Shown here piece by piece: positions 41,380-52,945 of a DNA stretch of 64,000 nt (positions are counted from its first letter, which is position 1; the number at the start of each line of letters is the position of its first letter). The notes beneath the pieces are model-generated. The model was not told the DNA's origin. It was given only the letters and a program-made list of their open reading frames with translations, and did no database searches. A program made the translations under genes and the position numbers. Origin of the DNA: Paralithodes platypus (taxonomy: Eukaryota; Arthropoda; Malacostraca; Decapoda; Lithodidae); NCBI GenBank assembly GCA_032716605.1, contig CM064502.1, positions 37,634,895 through 37,698,894 of the forward strand, written 5' to 3'.

Positions 41380-43179
41380 TGTGACGCACCCCAGTGCTGG
41401 GCAACGCAACCTGATTGTACTCCTTGGTACTCCACTGTACCGCCCGTGATCTGGCTACCGTCAGCCGCTATGTATATTGAGTGTGACAACTTATAACTAT
41501 GTTCTTTGTATCTCTGCAAAGGTCTCGTCATGTGCTAACCAGTGGTGGGTTTTGTTTTAAGCCATGTCGAGACCTTCCATTTAATATGTAGTATCAATAG
41601 AGAAGTTGATAGATAGGATAATGGGAATTCAGAGAGAGAGAGTGAGTTGGGCTTCAGAGCAAGAGGGTAGCAACACGCCGCGCTGCCGGCCGGGTGGTTG
41701 CCAGACGTATGGACTGGTTGGCAGCCTTGCCCTTATAGCTAGGCGCGATAGGGTTGGTAGTCCATTGTTGCCTGCCTGGGCTGGGTCCATGTTGTCGTAC
41801 AGCACACTGCCTGGAGGTTGGCTGTGTGTTCCTGGACTAGGTTGCCTAGAACCTTTGAGATTCTAACATCCCTTGCTCTCTCTCCCCACTTCTCACGGTT
41901 GCACTCTTTCTCTCTGACGACATTACTCTCATTTCATTCTTCTCTCTATTTAAATGCATAACCTTCCCTTGAGGTCCTAAAGGAGTTTCAGCACTCACCT
42001 CTCGTATTACTCTTAGGACAAGCATATATTTACATGTATTAGATTTAAGGGGTTAATGTGAACAGCGATCTTCTTGATGAGGATAGTTGGTGAACGTTCT
42101 ACATGTTCACGAGTTATATGCCCTGCTCATCATCCCATTTGTGACTAGACTGGTGCCATGTGTAAGAGCCCGACCATGCCCAGGAGTTGTCTGTAGAGGG
42201 ACGAGGACTTAGCCTTGATTTGCATACCGAGCCAGGAGCGAGTGTAGCACCCGAGACTACAGCTCGCTCGTAGTGCCGGTATAGTAGAGTAACGTAATTT
42301 ATCTGTCCTTGTGTTCTCTACAGTCTTCTCCTGGGTTCTCGCTTTCGGTGCTGGGACTCGTTGTTCCTGTGACTTGGCCTGCTAGCTAGAACACATGGGG
42401 ATGATGAGTGGGATATCTCTTTATTTTACTATGCATTGCAGCTCTCTTTAAGTATATATCTATAACACTTTACAATACACATTACTCACACACAAGACAA
42501 CACTATTAATACTTTCATGTATCAATTAACTGCACTGTCGTTTTGCTGCTGTGTCCAGAGTTCTGTTGCGTAGGGCGCATACGGACTCGGAGGGGAGACA
42601 GAGTGAGAGAAGCGAAGTAGCCTATGCAGTAGTAGGCTACCGGCGCAGTACTGTTGCCTGCAACCTTTTAGTTATTCCAAGTATAGATTCATTATTATAA
42701 TAAGTGACTACTGTTTATGTTCCTCCCATGTGTATTATTAGGTATCTACTGGATCATGAACATCTTGTATGCTACATGCTAGTGCATGTTAGTAGGGGAC
42801 AGTTAGTGTAGTGCACGCGCTTTCAAGTAGGCGTGTACATTTGTCATTTAGCATTTCACTGTCATACCTTTAGCCTGCTTCTATTCTACATTATTAGAGG
42901 CTTAATATTAACGTAGTTTCTTGAGTATTGCATTTCTTTAGTAATAACGTAACCTATAAATGTCTGAGGGAGTTTAGCCTCATAGCCTACCCCTGTTGTA
43001 CACTTTCGCCGAGTTAAGGTACCTCGTTACCGTAGACGATAACTCTGTAGGGCGTTGGTGCTTTTGTTGTCTGGAGCATATAGTATTTGGGACTGGAATC
43101 GAGCGTGTCGTTGTCACTTAAGCAATTTCTGTCCTACGATCAAGAATCCCGAATATGTATTGCCGATCCAGCCGTAACA
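41380..43179 (+). repeat. 5' LTR of the Gmr1-like element
   Basis: Begins TGTGACGCACC and ends CCAGCCGTAACA. The open frame at 41606-41866 lies within it and is repeated in the 3' LTR, so it is not counted as a gene. Confidence 0.93.
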
Positions 43180-43182
43180 AAA

Positions 43183-43200
43183 TGGCGACCTTGCACAAGA
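43183..43200 (+). promoter_or_regulatory. Primer-binding-site candidate
   Basis: TGGCGACCTTGCAC starts three bases after the LTR. The TGGCGACC start is usual for tRNA-primed Gypsy elements; the tRNA is not assigned. Confidence 0.5.
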
Positions 43201-43414
43201 TTCAGTAGTATCCTATCACATGTTTTTTGGAGAACTATTCTATGCTACCTAGTAGAGCTGGCTAGAATTTTCTTGCATATTGGAGGAATTTTTATTGTGT
43301 CATTATTGTATTGGTGGACTTGCAGATTGTTTCGTTAGGTGTCTAGAGTAGAGTCATTCAAGCATCTTTAACATTTTGTGAGTCGAGACTGCAATTAGTA
43401 ATAAGCACTTTTTT

Positions 43415-44224
43415 TTGTTTATGAACAGCAATTGTATAACCAGCACTATGTCTAATGACTCATCATTTACGGGGGAGGATAACACGGTACAGCCTAGTGA
43501 CCAGCAAGTACAGCAGATATTTAGGGAGGGGAGTGTTATAAGTGGAGAGAGGGATGCCCGGGCATTTTTGCAGACACCTTTGACCGAACAGCGCCTGCAG
43601 GCTATTGATTGTTACGGTCTTCGCTGTTTAGCCACGGTTTTGGGGCGGGACTGTCCTGACAGTTGGCCCAAGAAGAATTTGGTGGCATGTTTGTTGGGTG
43701 ATGGCGATGGGGCGGTGGGTGGAGTGGGGTCTTGGGGGGTTCCCTCCAAGCCTCCATTCCACTCTACCCCTGAGCTGGGCCCTCAGCCAGCGAGTCTTAG
43801 CACGATGCAGCAGGAGGGTTCTCAATGGCAAGCTGGCTTACCCGTAAACACGTCTCGGTGTGGATCCCCCATTTTGTGCTCTCCCCCCCCAGGCCTGTCT
43901 CCTGAGATGTTATTTCAGCTAGAACTAGCTAAGTTTAAGCTGCAGGAGACTCAGATACAACAGGCTAGTATAGAACGCATAGAGGTTGCTAGAATCCAAG
44001 CCAATCAGGATGCAACCAGGTACCAGGCTGAAATGGATGTCGAGAAGTCTAGAGTAGAGACCACGGGGCGTCATCTCGGTGGTGGGCACCGGGTTACAGA
44101 CTCACTTTCGCATTTAATTAAGTTAGTACCCGCATTTGATGAGACAGCAGTGACTGAGTTTTTGCTCGTTTCGAAAAGAAGTGTCGTGAGTATGACTGGC
44201 CGGAGGTTAAATGGGCAGCATTAG
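43415..44224 (+). pseudogene. Gmr1-like gag, N-terminal part
   Basis: The frame starts with MNSNCITSTMSNDSS and contains a Gln-rich and Pro-rich region, then a helical stretch LELAKFKLQETQIQQ and the start of the capsid-like domain, DSLSHLIKLVPAFDE. A one-base frameshift near 44168 moves the reading into the next frame, where EKKCREYDWPEV and WAALVSSRL continue the capsid (44172-44238). Without the shift, gag and pol would be a single long frame. ATG at 43415 is the most likely start, but 43448 (MSNDSS) is also possible. Confidence 0.78.
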
Positions 44225-44238
44225 TTTCATCACGTCTA

Positions 44239-46584
44239 GTGGGTAAGGGGTTGAAAGCCTACGATGCACTGTCACTGGACGAGAGTGTCGTGTATGGACT
44301 GGTGAAGGAGGCTGTGCTCCGGGCCTACGAACTGCAACCCGAAACTTTTAGATTGAAGTTCCGTGGCGTGAATAAGAAGAGCGACGTCAGTTTTATGGAG
44401 CACGCACGGGACTTAACAGATGCATGTAATAACTGGTTTCGGTCCGAGCACGCAGAGTCGGCTGAGGAAATTAAGCAACTTTTCTATCTGGAACAGTTTT
44501 ACAAATGTACTGGAACCGATCTAACGCTGAACATTAAGGAAAAATGTCCCAAGACAGTAGAGGAGGCTGCCAAGATGGCAGACCTCAGATTATCATTGAT
44601 TCGTGGTTGCGGTGCCGCTCAGAGGGCTGAGTCAGGGCAGAAGGGGCGCTATACCCCACCCACCAGAGTTTTCGATAATAACAAATCCTCTGACACACAT
44701 AACCACACTAAAAGCATTGCACCTAATAACACCTACAAACACAAGCCTCTCCCGTTTACTAAAGGTCAGGCCCCTTCTTCGCCCGCACAAGGGAAGAAGC
44801 CCATTGGGGATGTGAAATGTTACAAATGTCAGAAGCTAGGCCATTATTCACGTGAGTGCCCTAGTAACACTCCCGCTAAGCCGGTGTCATTGGTTCACAG
44901 TATCGGTGTGTCTCTGAAGGCTGCAGCAACTGCCCGGGGTAGGTTGTCAGCAGCTGAGGCACACGCGGTAAAGAAGCGTACGGAAGGCTCGACACCTGTC
45001 CGGGACACTTTCTGTAGCCATCGGGGACACGGGTTTGTGAGCTGGGGGAGTGAACTACGGAGGGTTGACTTGTTGAGGGATACGGGGGCTTCGCAAACTT
45101 TGTTGAGGAACTTCACAGGGAAACCGATAAATGCGGCCAGAGTTGTTGTGGTGCAGGGTATAAATGCTACGAGGTCATACCCACTTGTGAGGTTGGAGTT
45201 GAGAGTGGGAGAGGTGTGCAGGGAGCTGGATGTAGGGATCGTTGAGTGTTTGCCAGTTGAGGGCGTCGACCTTCTTCTCGGCAACGACTTTGCGGTGCCC
45301 ACTTCCGGGACTCCACCCTTAGTCGTTGCCGAGAGGGCGGCCGACGTGGATGGTGAGAATCGGGAATGGGTTGGGAGGTGCCAACAGGATGAGATGGCCT
45401 GTGTGGTAACCCGATCTCGCTCTGCGGCTCCTGCACAGCCTAGCACTCAACCTCGGGGACAGTGGAGGAAGGATCAGGAGAAGGTTGCTAAGGGCAGGAA
45501 AAGGGACATTGATTCTGCTGCACTTCTCGGTGATTCGGTACTTGGACCTATAATAAACACGGGAGTTGACTCTGGCCCAGAGATGGTGTGTAACAAGGCA
45601 GAGTTGGGTAAGACTTCGCGTGAGGCAAGAGCTGTAGCGAGAGCCACTAAGGCAGTAGAGCCTACTAGCCGGGGTAATGTCTTATTACAAAACCATCTTG
45701 ATGCATTGACGCCCGGGGACATAAGTGAGCAGCAGCTGCAAGACGCTAGCCTAGCTCGTTATAGCAATGGTGCCATAGAGTTGGAGGAAGATGGGGATGC
45801 GAAGCCGGGAGATTTCTTTAGGCTCAACAGGATATTGTACCGCAGATTTTTAGACCCCAAATCGAAGTGGGAGGGCGGTGCGAGGGTAGTAGACCAGGTG
45901 GTTGTTCCAAATAAGTATAGAGAGTCCTTATTGTGTCTGGCGCATGATGTGCCGGTGGCGGGTCATTTGGGGGTAACAAAAACATTGGCGGCATTGGGCA
46001 GGTTTTTCTGGTGGCCTGGGGTCAAGGCTGATGTCTGTGCATGGGTGGCTGGGTGTGCGACCTGCCAGACAACGGGGAAGCCTAACCAGACAATCCCGAA
46101 GGCACCTTTGTTTCCCATACCTGTCACCGGGCCTCCGTTCAGCAAAGTTGTAGTAGATTTGGTTGGCCCTTTCCCGCCTACTAGTAGTGGCAATAAATTC
46201 CTGTTGACAATCATGGATGTGGCTACGAGATACCCGGACGCATACCCCATGAGAAACGGCTCGGCAAAGGCAGTTGTTAAAAACTTATTATTGTTCTGTT
46301 CCCGTTATGGATTTCCACGTGAGGTGCAGTCAGACCAGGGGAGCAATTTTACATCCAAATTGTTCAAGCAAACCCTTCAGTTGCACGGTATATGTTCTGT
46401 AGTGTCGTCAGCCTACCATCCCGAGAGTCAGGGAGTCTTGGAGCGGTGGCACTCGACCCTGAAGAGTATGCTACGCTGTTACTGTGCAGAACATGACACT
46501 GATTGGGATTTGGGTCTGCCGTATGTTCTGTTCGCTGCACGTGAAGTCCCAGGAGAGAGCCTGGGTTCAGTCCAAATCAGCTAG
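44239..46584 (+). pseudogene. Gmr1-like gag end, protease and integrase
   Basis: The 781-codon frame begins inside the gag capsid, then has the zinc knuckle CYKCQKLGHYSREC (residues about 194-207), a protease with RDTGASQTLL (about 280) and a spacer. The integrase follows: HHCC zinc region (HDVPVAGHLG... CAWVAGCATC), DDE core with VVVDLVGPFPP, QSDQGSNFTS and YHPESQGVLERWH. It precedes RT, unlike in ordinary Gypsy elements. A one-base deletion near 46563 ends the frame (SVQIS stop); the integrase C-terminus continues at 46599. All catalytic residues are present. Confidence 0.88.
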
Positions 46585-46598
46585 TCTTTGGCCATAAT

Positions 46599-48515
46599 GT
46601 GAGAGGACCTTTAAGTATGGTGAAAGAGATCAGGGAGGGCGAAGAGAAGCCGGGGTCTGTACTTAAATATGTCCTTGAGAGCCGGGAGAGACTTATAGGT
46701 TGCATGGCAGCGGCAGGTAATAACTTGGTTAATGCACAGGCGGTCATGAAGCACCAGTATGACGCCAAGGTGAAGCTTCGGGAGTTTTCGGTGGGTCAGG
46801 AGGTAATGTTGCTTTTACCTTTGCCTGGACACCCCCTTTCTGCCAAGTTCATTGGGCCGTATGTGGTGGCTAAGAAACTGTCCGACCTTGATTATCTCGT
46901 TGCAACACCTGACCGTAGGAAAAAACATCAGTTATGTCATGTTAACCTCATGAAAGAGTATGTGAGACGCCCCTCAGAGCCTCTCACTGTCCCTGTGCTG
47001 GCCTGCAGCGGCCAGGGTGGAGAAGGAGGTGGGGACAGTCATGCTGCTGAGGAGGATAGCTGGGACTGTGTCATTTCCGCGGAACAGTGGGCGGGGAATA
47101 CTGAACAAGAGGCTAGGCAAGCTGTAAGTCACCTGCCTGAGCACCAGGGTGCTGCTGTCCTAGGCCTGTTCAGGTCATACCCCTCTGTTTTCGCCGAACA
47201 CCCAGGTCTCACTACTCAGGTAACGCATGTGGACGTCGGTGATAATGTGCCCTTCAAGTCAGTGCCCTACCGTGTGCCCCCGGTAAAGTTGCCAGCTTTA
47301 CGGGAGGAGTTAAAGTACATGGTTGAGAGAGGGATGATCACTGAAGGTTATGTGAAGTGGACATCACCCGTCACGTTGCAGCCAAAACCTGACGGCAAGG
47401 TGCGGTTCTGCATAGATTTTCGTAGGCTAAATGGCTTGACCACCACCAACCCTTACCCTTTGCCTCGAGTTGACTACAGCGTGGACAAGATAGGGAATGC
47501 AAAGTACCTTACTAAAATTGATCTTGTAAAAGGCTACTGGCAAGTACCCCTGTCGGACCGAGCTAAGCAAGTTTGTGGTTTTGTGGTAGATGGCAAGACC
47601 TACCAATGTAACGTAATGCCTTATGGGCTTAAGAACGCACCTGCCACGTTTCAAAACCTGATGAACGATATTTGTGACGAAATCCCTAACTGCCCGGTCT
47701 ACCTAGATGACGTGATAGTAAATGATGACGATTTTGAAAATCACCTAAGGCACTTAGAGACCCTGTTTAGGAAGTTGCATGATGCTGGGCTGGTGGTGAA
47801 CCTGAGGAAGTGCGAGTTTGTAAAGGCTACTGTGCAGTATCTTGGCTTTGTGGTCGGGTTAGGCTGGGTGTGCCCCCCCCTGAGCAAGATACAGGCTATC
47901 AATATGTTTCCCAGGCCCACCACTAAGCGCCAGGTCATGCGGTTCCTAGGTATGATAGGCTATTATAGGCGCTTCATCCGGGGATACTCTACTGTCTTAG
48001 CACCGTTAACTGATCTACTGTCGAAGTCAGTGAAGTTCTGTTGGGCTGCGGAGTGTCAGAGGGCTTTCGACCTAGTCAAGCACCTGCTGTGTACACATCC
48101 GATTTTGAGGGCCCCAGACTTCTCCAGGAGTTTTCAGCTGGCGACTGATGCCAGCGGTGTGGGTGCCGGGGCAGTGTTACTGCAGACTGATTCCGAGGGC
48201 TTGGAACACCCAGTGAGCTTCTTTTCTCGCAAGTTTAATTCGGCACAAAGGAATTACTCGACTATAGAGAAGGAGCTTCTGGCTATCGTTTTGTCGCTCA
48301 AACATTTCGAAGTTTATGTTCCAGCCTACAGCCCGGTAGTGACGATTTATACGGACCATCATCCCTTAAAATTCCTAAATCAGTTTCACAATCGGAATAT
48401 GCGGTTGACCAGGTGGTCCCTAATGCTCCAAGAGTATAATCTCAACATTCAGCATATTGCCGGGAGTGAGAACGTGATAGCAGATTGTCTATCAAGGGTT
48501 GATGATCCAAGATAG
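46599..48515 (+). pseudogene. Gmr1-like integrase end, reverse transcriptase and RNase H
   Basis: The frame starts with the integrase C-terminal part (FSVGQEVMLLLPLPGHPLSA, FIGPYVV, HVNLMKEY). RT follows: VPYRVPPVKL, WTSPVTLQPKPDGKVRFCID, YLTKIDLVKGYWQVPL, MPYGLKNAPATFQNLM and VYLDDVIV with the Asp pair. RNase H follows with FQLATDASGVGAGAVL, YSTIEKELLAIVLSL, IYTDHHPLKFL and HIAGSENVIADCLSR. The stop at 48513-48515 ends pol; nothing like env or a second integrase comes after it. The copy is open throughout. Confidence 0.9.
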
Positions 48516-48791
48516 TCGTGCACGGTGTGTGGGTTGAGCAGGAGTAAAATTAGGCTATCATAACGCCGTCCAAAAAGATTATAAAACAATAAAATAAACG
48601 AGAAAACTCTTTCTTTTTTTTAGTTTTGTAACTCTTTATTGTTGTAGCATGATGCACGCAATATTGTGTTTTATGTATAATTCACACTTCAGTTGTTGTG
48701 CACCTTTTGCAATTAGTGGCAGCTAAGGGTAGCAGGTCGGTTGGTTGCCGGTCAGATTTTGATAATGCTTCTAAGGTCGATTATCTAAAAT

Positions 48792-48802
48792 CTTGGGGGG
48801 GC
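48792..48802 (+). promoter_or_regulatory. Polypurine tract candidate
   Basis: CTTGGGGGGGC ends just before the 3' LTR (TGTGACGC). A G-rich run here fits plus-strand priming. Confidence 0.6.
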
Positions 48803-50602
48803 TGTGACGCACCCCAGTGCTGGGCAACGCAACCTGATTGTACTCCTTGGTACTCCACTGTACCGCCCGTGATCTGGCTACCGTCAGCCGCTATGTATAT
48901 TGAGTGTGACAACTTATAACTATGTTCTTTGTATCTCTGCAAAGGTCTCGTCATGTGCTAACCAGTGGTGGGTTTTGTTTTAAGCCATGTCGAGACCTTC
49001 CATTTAATATGTAGTATCAATAGAGAAGTTGATAGATAGGATAATGGGAATTCAGAGAGAGAGAGTGAGTTGGGCTTCAGAGCAAGAGGGTAGCAACACG
49101 CCGCGCTGCCGGCCGGGTGGTTGCCAGACGTATGGACTGGTTGGCAGCCTTGCCCTTATAGCTAGGCGCGATAGGGTTGGTAGTCCATTGTTGCCTGCCT
49201 GGGCTGGGCCCATGTTGTCGTACAGCACACTGCCTGGAGGTTGGCTGTGTGTTCCTGGACTAGGTTGCCTAGAACCTTTGAGATTCTAACATCCCTTGCT
49301 CTCTCTCCCCACTTCTCACGGTTGCACTCTTTCTCTCTGACGACATTACTCTCATTTCATTCTTCTCTCTATTTAAATGCATAACCTTCCCTTGAGGTCC
49401 TAAAGGAGTTTCAGCACTCACCTCTCGTATTACTCTTAGGACAAGCCAATATTTACATGTATTAGATTTAAGGGGTTAATGTGAACAGCGATCTTCTTGA
49501 TGAGGATAGTTGGTGAACGTTCTACATGTTCACGAGTTATATGCCCTGCTCATCATCCCATTTGTGACTAGACTGGTGCCATGTGTAAGAGCCCGACCAT
49601 GCCCAGGAGTTGTCTGTAGAGGGACGAGGACTTAGCCTTGATTTGCATACCGAGCCAGGAGCGAGTGTAGCACCCGAGACTACAGCTCGCTCGTAGTGCC
49701 GGTATAGTAGAGTAACGTAATTTATCTGTCCTTGTGTTCTCTACAGTCTTCTCCTGGGTTCTCGCTTTCGGTGCTGGGACTCGTTGTTCCTGTGACTTGG
49801 CCTGCTAGCTAGAACACATGGGGATGATGAGTGGGATATCTCTTTATTTTACTATGCATTGCAGCTCTCTTTAAGTATATATCTATAACACTTTACAATA
49901 CACATTACTCACACACAAGACAACACTATTAATACTTTCATGTATCAATTAACTGCACTGTCGTTTTGCTGCTGTGTCCGGAGTTCTGTTGCGTAGGGCG
50001 CATACGGACTCGGAGGGGAGACAGAGTGAGAGAAGCGAAGTAGCCTATGCGGTAGTAGGCTACCGGCGCAGTACTGTTGCCTGCAACCTTTTAGTTATTC
50101 CAAGTATAGATTCATTATTATAATAAGTGACTACTGTTTATGTTCCTCCCATGTGTATTATTAGGTATCTACTGGATCATGAACATCTTGTATGCTACAT
50201 GCTAGTGCATGTTAGTAGGGGACAGTTAGTGTAGTGCACGCGCTTTCAAGTAGGCGTGTACATTTGTCATTTAGCATTTCACTGTCATACCTTTAGCCTG
50301 CTTCTATTCTACATTATTAGAGGCTTAATATTAACGTAGTTTCTTGAGTATTGCATTTCTTTAGTAATAACGTAACCTATAAATGTCTGAGGGAGTTTAG
50401 CCTCATAGCCTACCCCTGTTGTACACTTTCGCCGAGTTAAGGTACCTCGTTACCGTAGACGATAACTCTGTAGGGCGTTGGTGCTTTTGTTGTCTGGAGC
50501 ATATAGTATTTGGGACTGGAATCGAGCGTGTCGTTGTCACTTAAGCCATTTCTGTCCTACGATCAAGAATCCCGAATATGTATTGCCGATCCAGCCGTAA
50601 CA
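48803..50602 (+). repeat. 3' LTR of the Gmr1-like element
   Basis: Same length (1800 bp) as the 5' LTR, with about six single-base or dinucleotide differences by eye (for example at 49209, 49446, 49980 and 50547). Confidence 0.93.
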
Positions 50603-50836
50603 GTATATGTACACATACTACACATGTATGTTATGTGGAACAACATATGCTTAAGTAAAACAGTACTTAATAGTTACACTGTAAATATTTTAAAAGTTTC
50701 ATACACTCACTTCTTTCTGTCCTTTAAGTACAACGTATGTGATCTTATAATAAAATGTAATTGTCATGATACCCCTTTGATCACAAAGCAAAGCATATGT
50801 AATATTTTTTTGTTTAAAGTTAAATAACAAATAAAA

Positions 50837-50843
50837 GAGAGAG

Positions 50844-50918
<75 letters not shown>

Positions 50919-50924
50919 AAAGAT
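50837..50924. repeat. GA microsatellite
   Basis: Near-pure GA run ending in an A-run; explains the Leu-Ser frame. Confidence 0.95.
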
Positions 50925-51584
50925 GCCAAATACGAAAAATTAATCATATACTGTATATTATAATGTAATCATTATGGCAATTTTGCAGATTGCTCTACTA
51001 CTAGTAACTTCTGAGGGAAGCTTGTTTCAGGAAGAATCAAATTCGTCTCTAAAAGTATTGTAATAAAAAAAAAAATCCATATAATCTACACCCTTTTCCA
51101 AATAGGTAGGCCAACACTTCTGACCATTAACCTCTATAACTCACATACGACTAAAGTAATCGAACTAATTTGTCAACCATTTGGGAAGGGTAAACAAGGG
51201 AATAAGTGTACACATTTACAGCCCATTCACTCTAGCCCTTTCTGAATTAGAGAGGTTAGATTTCACGATATCTGACCTACCTCCTTGGAACAGGGTTTAG
51301 TATTCAACTTCTTCACATCTAACCTCCACCAATCGTTTGGCTTTACTAATCGAAGTTATTACCTAAACACCATGTATGTTTGTTTACCTTGTCCTTATGC
51401 AGTGAAATACGTTTTACTCCTATTATCTAGCTTACAGACATAGCAATATATATCTAGTATAACTTTCCACGTAATATATCGTACTATAAATCAAAATATT
51501 AATAATAATGATTATGCCCATTTAAAGGGAGATTTCACTGGCGGAAATATTTATCTGTACTCCCTTCTCCCCTATGCTTAACCC
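50925..51584. other. No recognisable gene
   Basis: AT-rich sequence, no long frame. Confidence 0.5.
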
Positions 51585-51775
51585 CATTTATTTTGAGATT
51601 ATAAGAAGTTTCCCCTATTAGTTTCGAGATTTTAAGACTTTTTGCCCCATATTATGTCAATTTTAAGACCTTTTCTGCCACATAGGTGTCAATTTTTCCT
51701 GGCGAGCGATAGCAAGCCTGTAATTTAAGAGTCACAGGCCTTCGGCCGGGACTTAAGGCCTCTCGTTAACCCTTT
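51585..51775 (+). repeat. Dispersed repeat R, left flank of the TIR transposon
   Basis: CCTATTAGTTTCGAGATTTT, CATAGGTGTCAATTTTTCCT, GGCGAGCGATAG and GGCCTTCGGCCGGGAC match 37955-38135 and, inverted, 60878-61020. About 230 bp separate it from the TIR, against about 20 bp on the right side. Confidence 0.65.
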
Positions 51776-52005
51776 AACACCTTCAGTATTGCATGACATT
51801 ATTTATATTGCATGCTGGCTAACATGAAGGGATTGCATGCAGCTTAGGAAGAAAGTGTAACCTTTCTCAATCAATCATTAATTATAAGAGGAGATTGGCG
51901 TATGTTTTTGCTCATTTATATATTGTGATATCATTTGTTTTTAGTTTCCTCCCTAGACTTCCATCAAGCTTAAATAAACAACCACCCAAGAACTTTCTTC
52001 AATAT

Positions 52006-52432
52006 TAGTAGGGTCATTTGCTTGGAATCCGTGATCATTTTGTTCCTACCTTTTTCTCTCGATGGATTTGACAACCTGAACCATTTTAAAGGAAAATTAG
52101 CTCCTATGCCCCTCTGAAAAATGACGGCTAACTCTGCTAGAGCCCAATATTCAAAATGGCCGCCAACGCCATCTTGAAAAGCATGAAATGTAATATCTCT
52201 GGCATCAGATGAGCTACATGGACGAATGAGGTGTCCTTTTTCACTAATTCTGGCATTACAAATCCACTGGAATGGTTATTGTATTGTATTGTATTGTATA
52301 TTGTATTGTTATTGTATTGTATTATACTAATTGTACATACTAATCTGCCACTTCACTGTCACTACATGATTCACTGTATGAGCCACTATCAGAATCACTG
52401 TCGTCACTTTCGCTGCTATCATCACTGTTGTT
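52006..52432 (+). repeat. Left terminal inverted repeat
   Basis: 427 bp, inverse of 60430-60856. It includes a TATTG-rich stretch near 52280-52325. The inner end departs after CACTGTTGTT. Confidence 0.88.
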
Positions 52433-52519
52433 CTCTGCCTGCGGTGTATATCTAATATTACTTTTTTACTGTTTCAGATGGATCACATGCTCATCTGATG
52501 AAAATCGCCGACTTGTGAA

Positions 52520-52945
52520 GTGACCGAAATAATGGATAATAGAAGAGAGAGTGAAGAGTTACCAGACAAGACATTAAATGAATACGAGTGCATTTTACTC
52601 TGTGGTAAGCGATATACCGCAGATGATCTTTTGGAAAACATTACACCTGAGAAGTGGGAATCCATCCGGGAAAAGTCTTTACAATGGAAAGAACTTGATA
52701 AGTTTCAACATATACATGAAAATGTGGATTGGGTGAAGGGACCAAAGGGTCACCACATGCATAGCACTTGTTACGCATCATTATCCAGCAAGCGCAAGCT
52801 CTCTCAAGCCGAAAAACGCAAACACAAATCCGAGGAACGTCTTGCAAGAGATGAAGCATTAGATCAACAAGACCCTTCCCCAGAGGCCAGTGCACCTAAA
52901 AGGCTCCGCTCCAGTATGGGTGTACTTCACGATAAGACTATGTGT
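52520..52945 (+). pseudogene. Transposon protein, first zinc-finger region
   Basis: The frame opens a short way behind the TIR with DNRRESEELPDKTLNEYEC. CILLCGKRY and, 50 residues later, HMHSTCYASL give a C..C..H..C pattern. KWESIREKSLQWKEL lies between. A basic region (KRKLSQAEKRKHKSE) may serve nuclear import or DNA binding. After about 140 residues the frame shifts near 52940 into the next part, where the second finger CVWCMKG starts. The start is uncertain because the first codons lie in a region of weak similarity. Confidence 0.6.

Larger units (their letters stand above)
41380..50602 (+). mobile_element. Gypsy-type LTR retrotransposon with Copia-like pol order (Gmr1-like)
   Basis: The 9223-bp element is flanked by GTAT (41376-41379 and 50603-50606) and has two 1800-bp LTRs. 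Coding order is gag, zinc knuckle, protease, integrase, then RT and RNase H, so integrase precedes RT as in Copia, while RT and RNase H motifs are Gypsy-type. This order is known for the Gmr1 group of Ty3/Gypsy elements. No env frame is present. Two single-base frameshifts (near 44168 and 46563) are the only coding damage I see. The LTRs differ at about six sites by eye, so the insertion is recent. Confidence 0.92.

Noticed and set aside
41606..41866. 86-codon frame in the LTR, repeated at 49029-49289
   Set aside because: It is inside both LTRs, shows no motif and has no counterpart in Gypsy-type elements, so I treat it as chance.
44895..45446. 183-codon minus-strand frame
   Set aside because: Antisense shadow of the protease region of the Gmr1-like element.
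41380..50602. env gene making the element retrovirus-like
   Set aside because: The frame ends with RNase H and the stretch to the 3' LTR (48516-48802) is too short and has no open frame of use.
50510..50827. 105-codon frame spanning the LTR end
   Set aside because: It crosses from the 3' LTR into flanking AT-rich DNA and has no counterpart beyond the LTR part.
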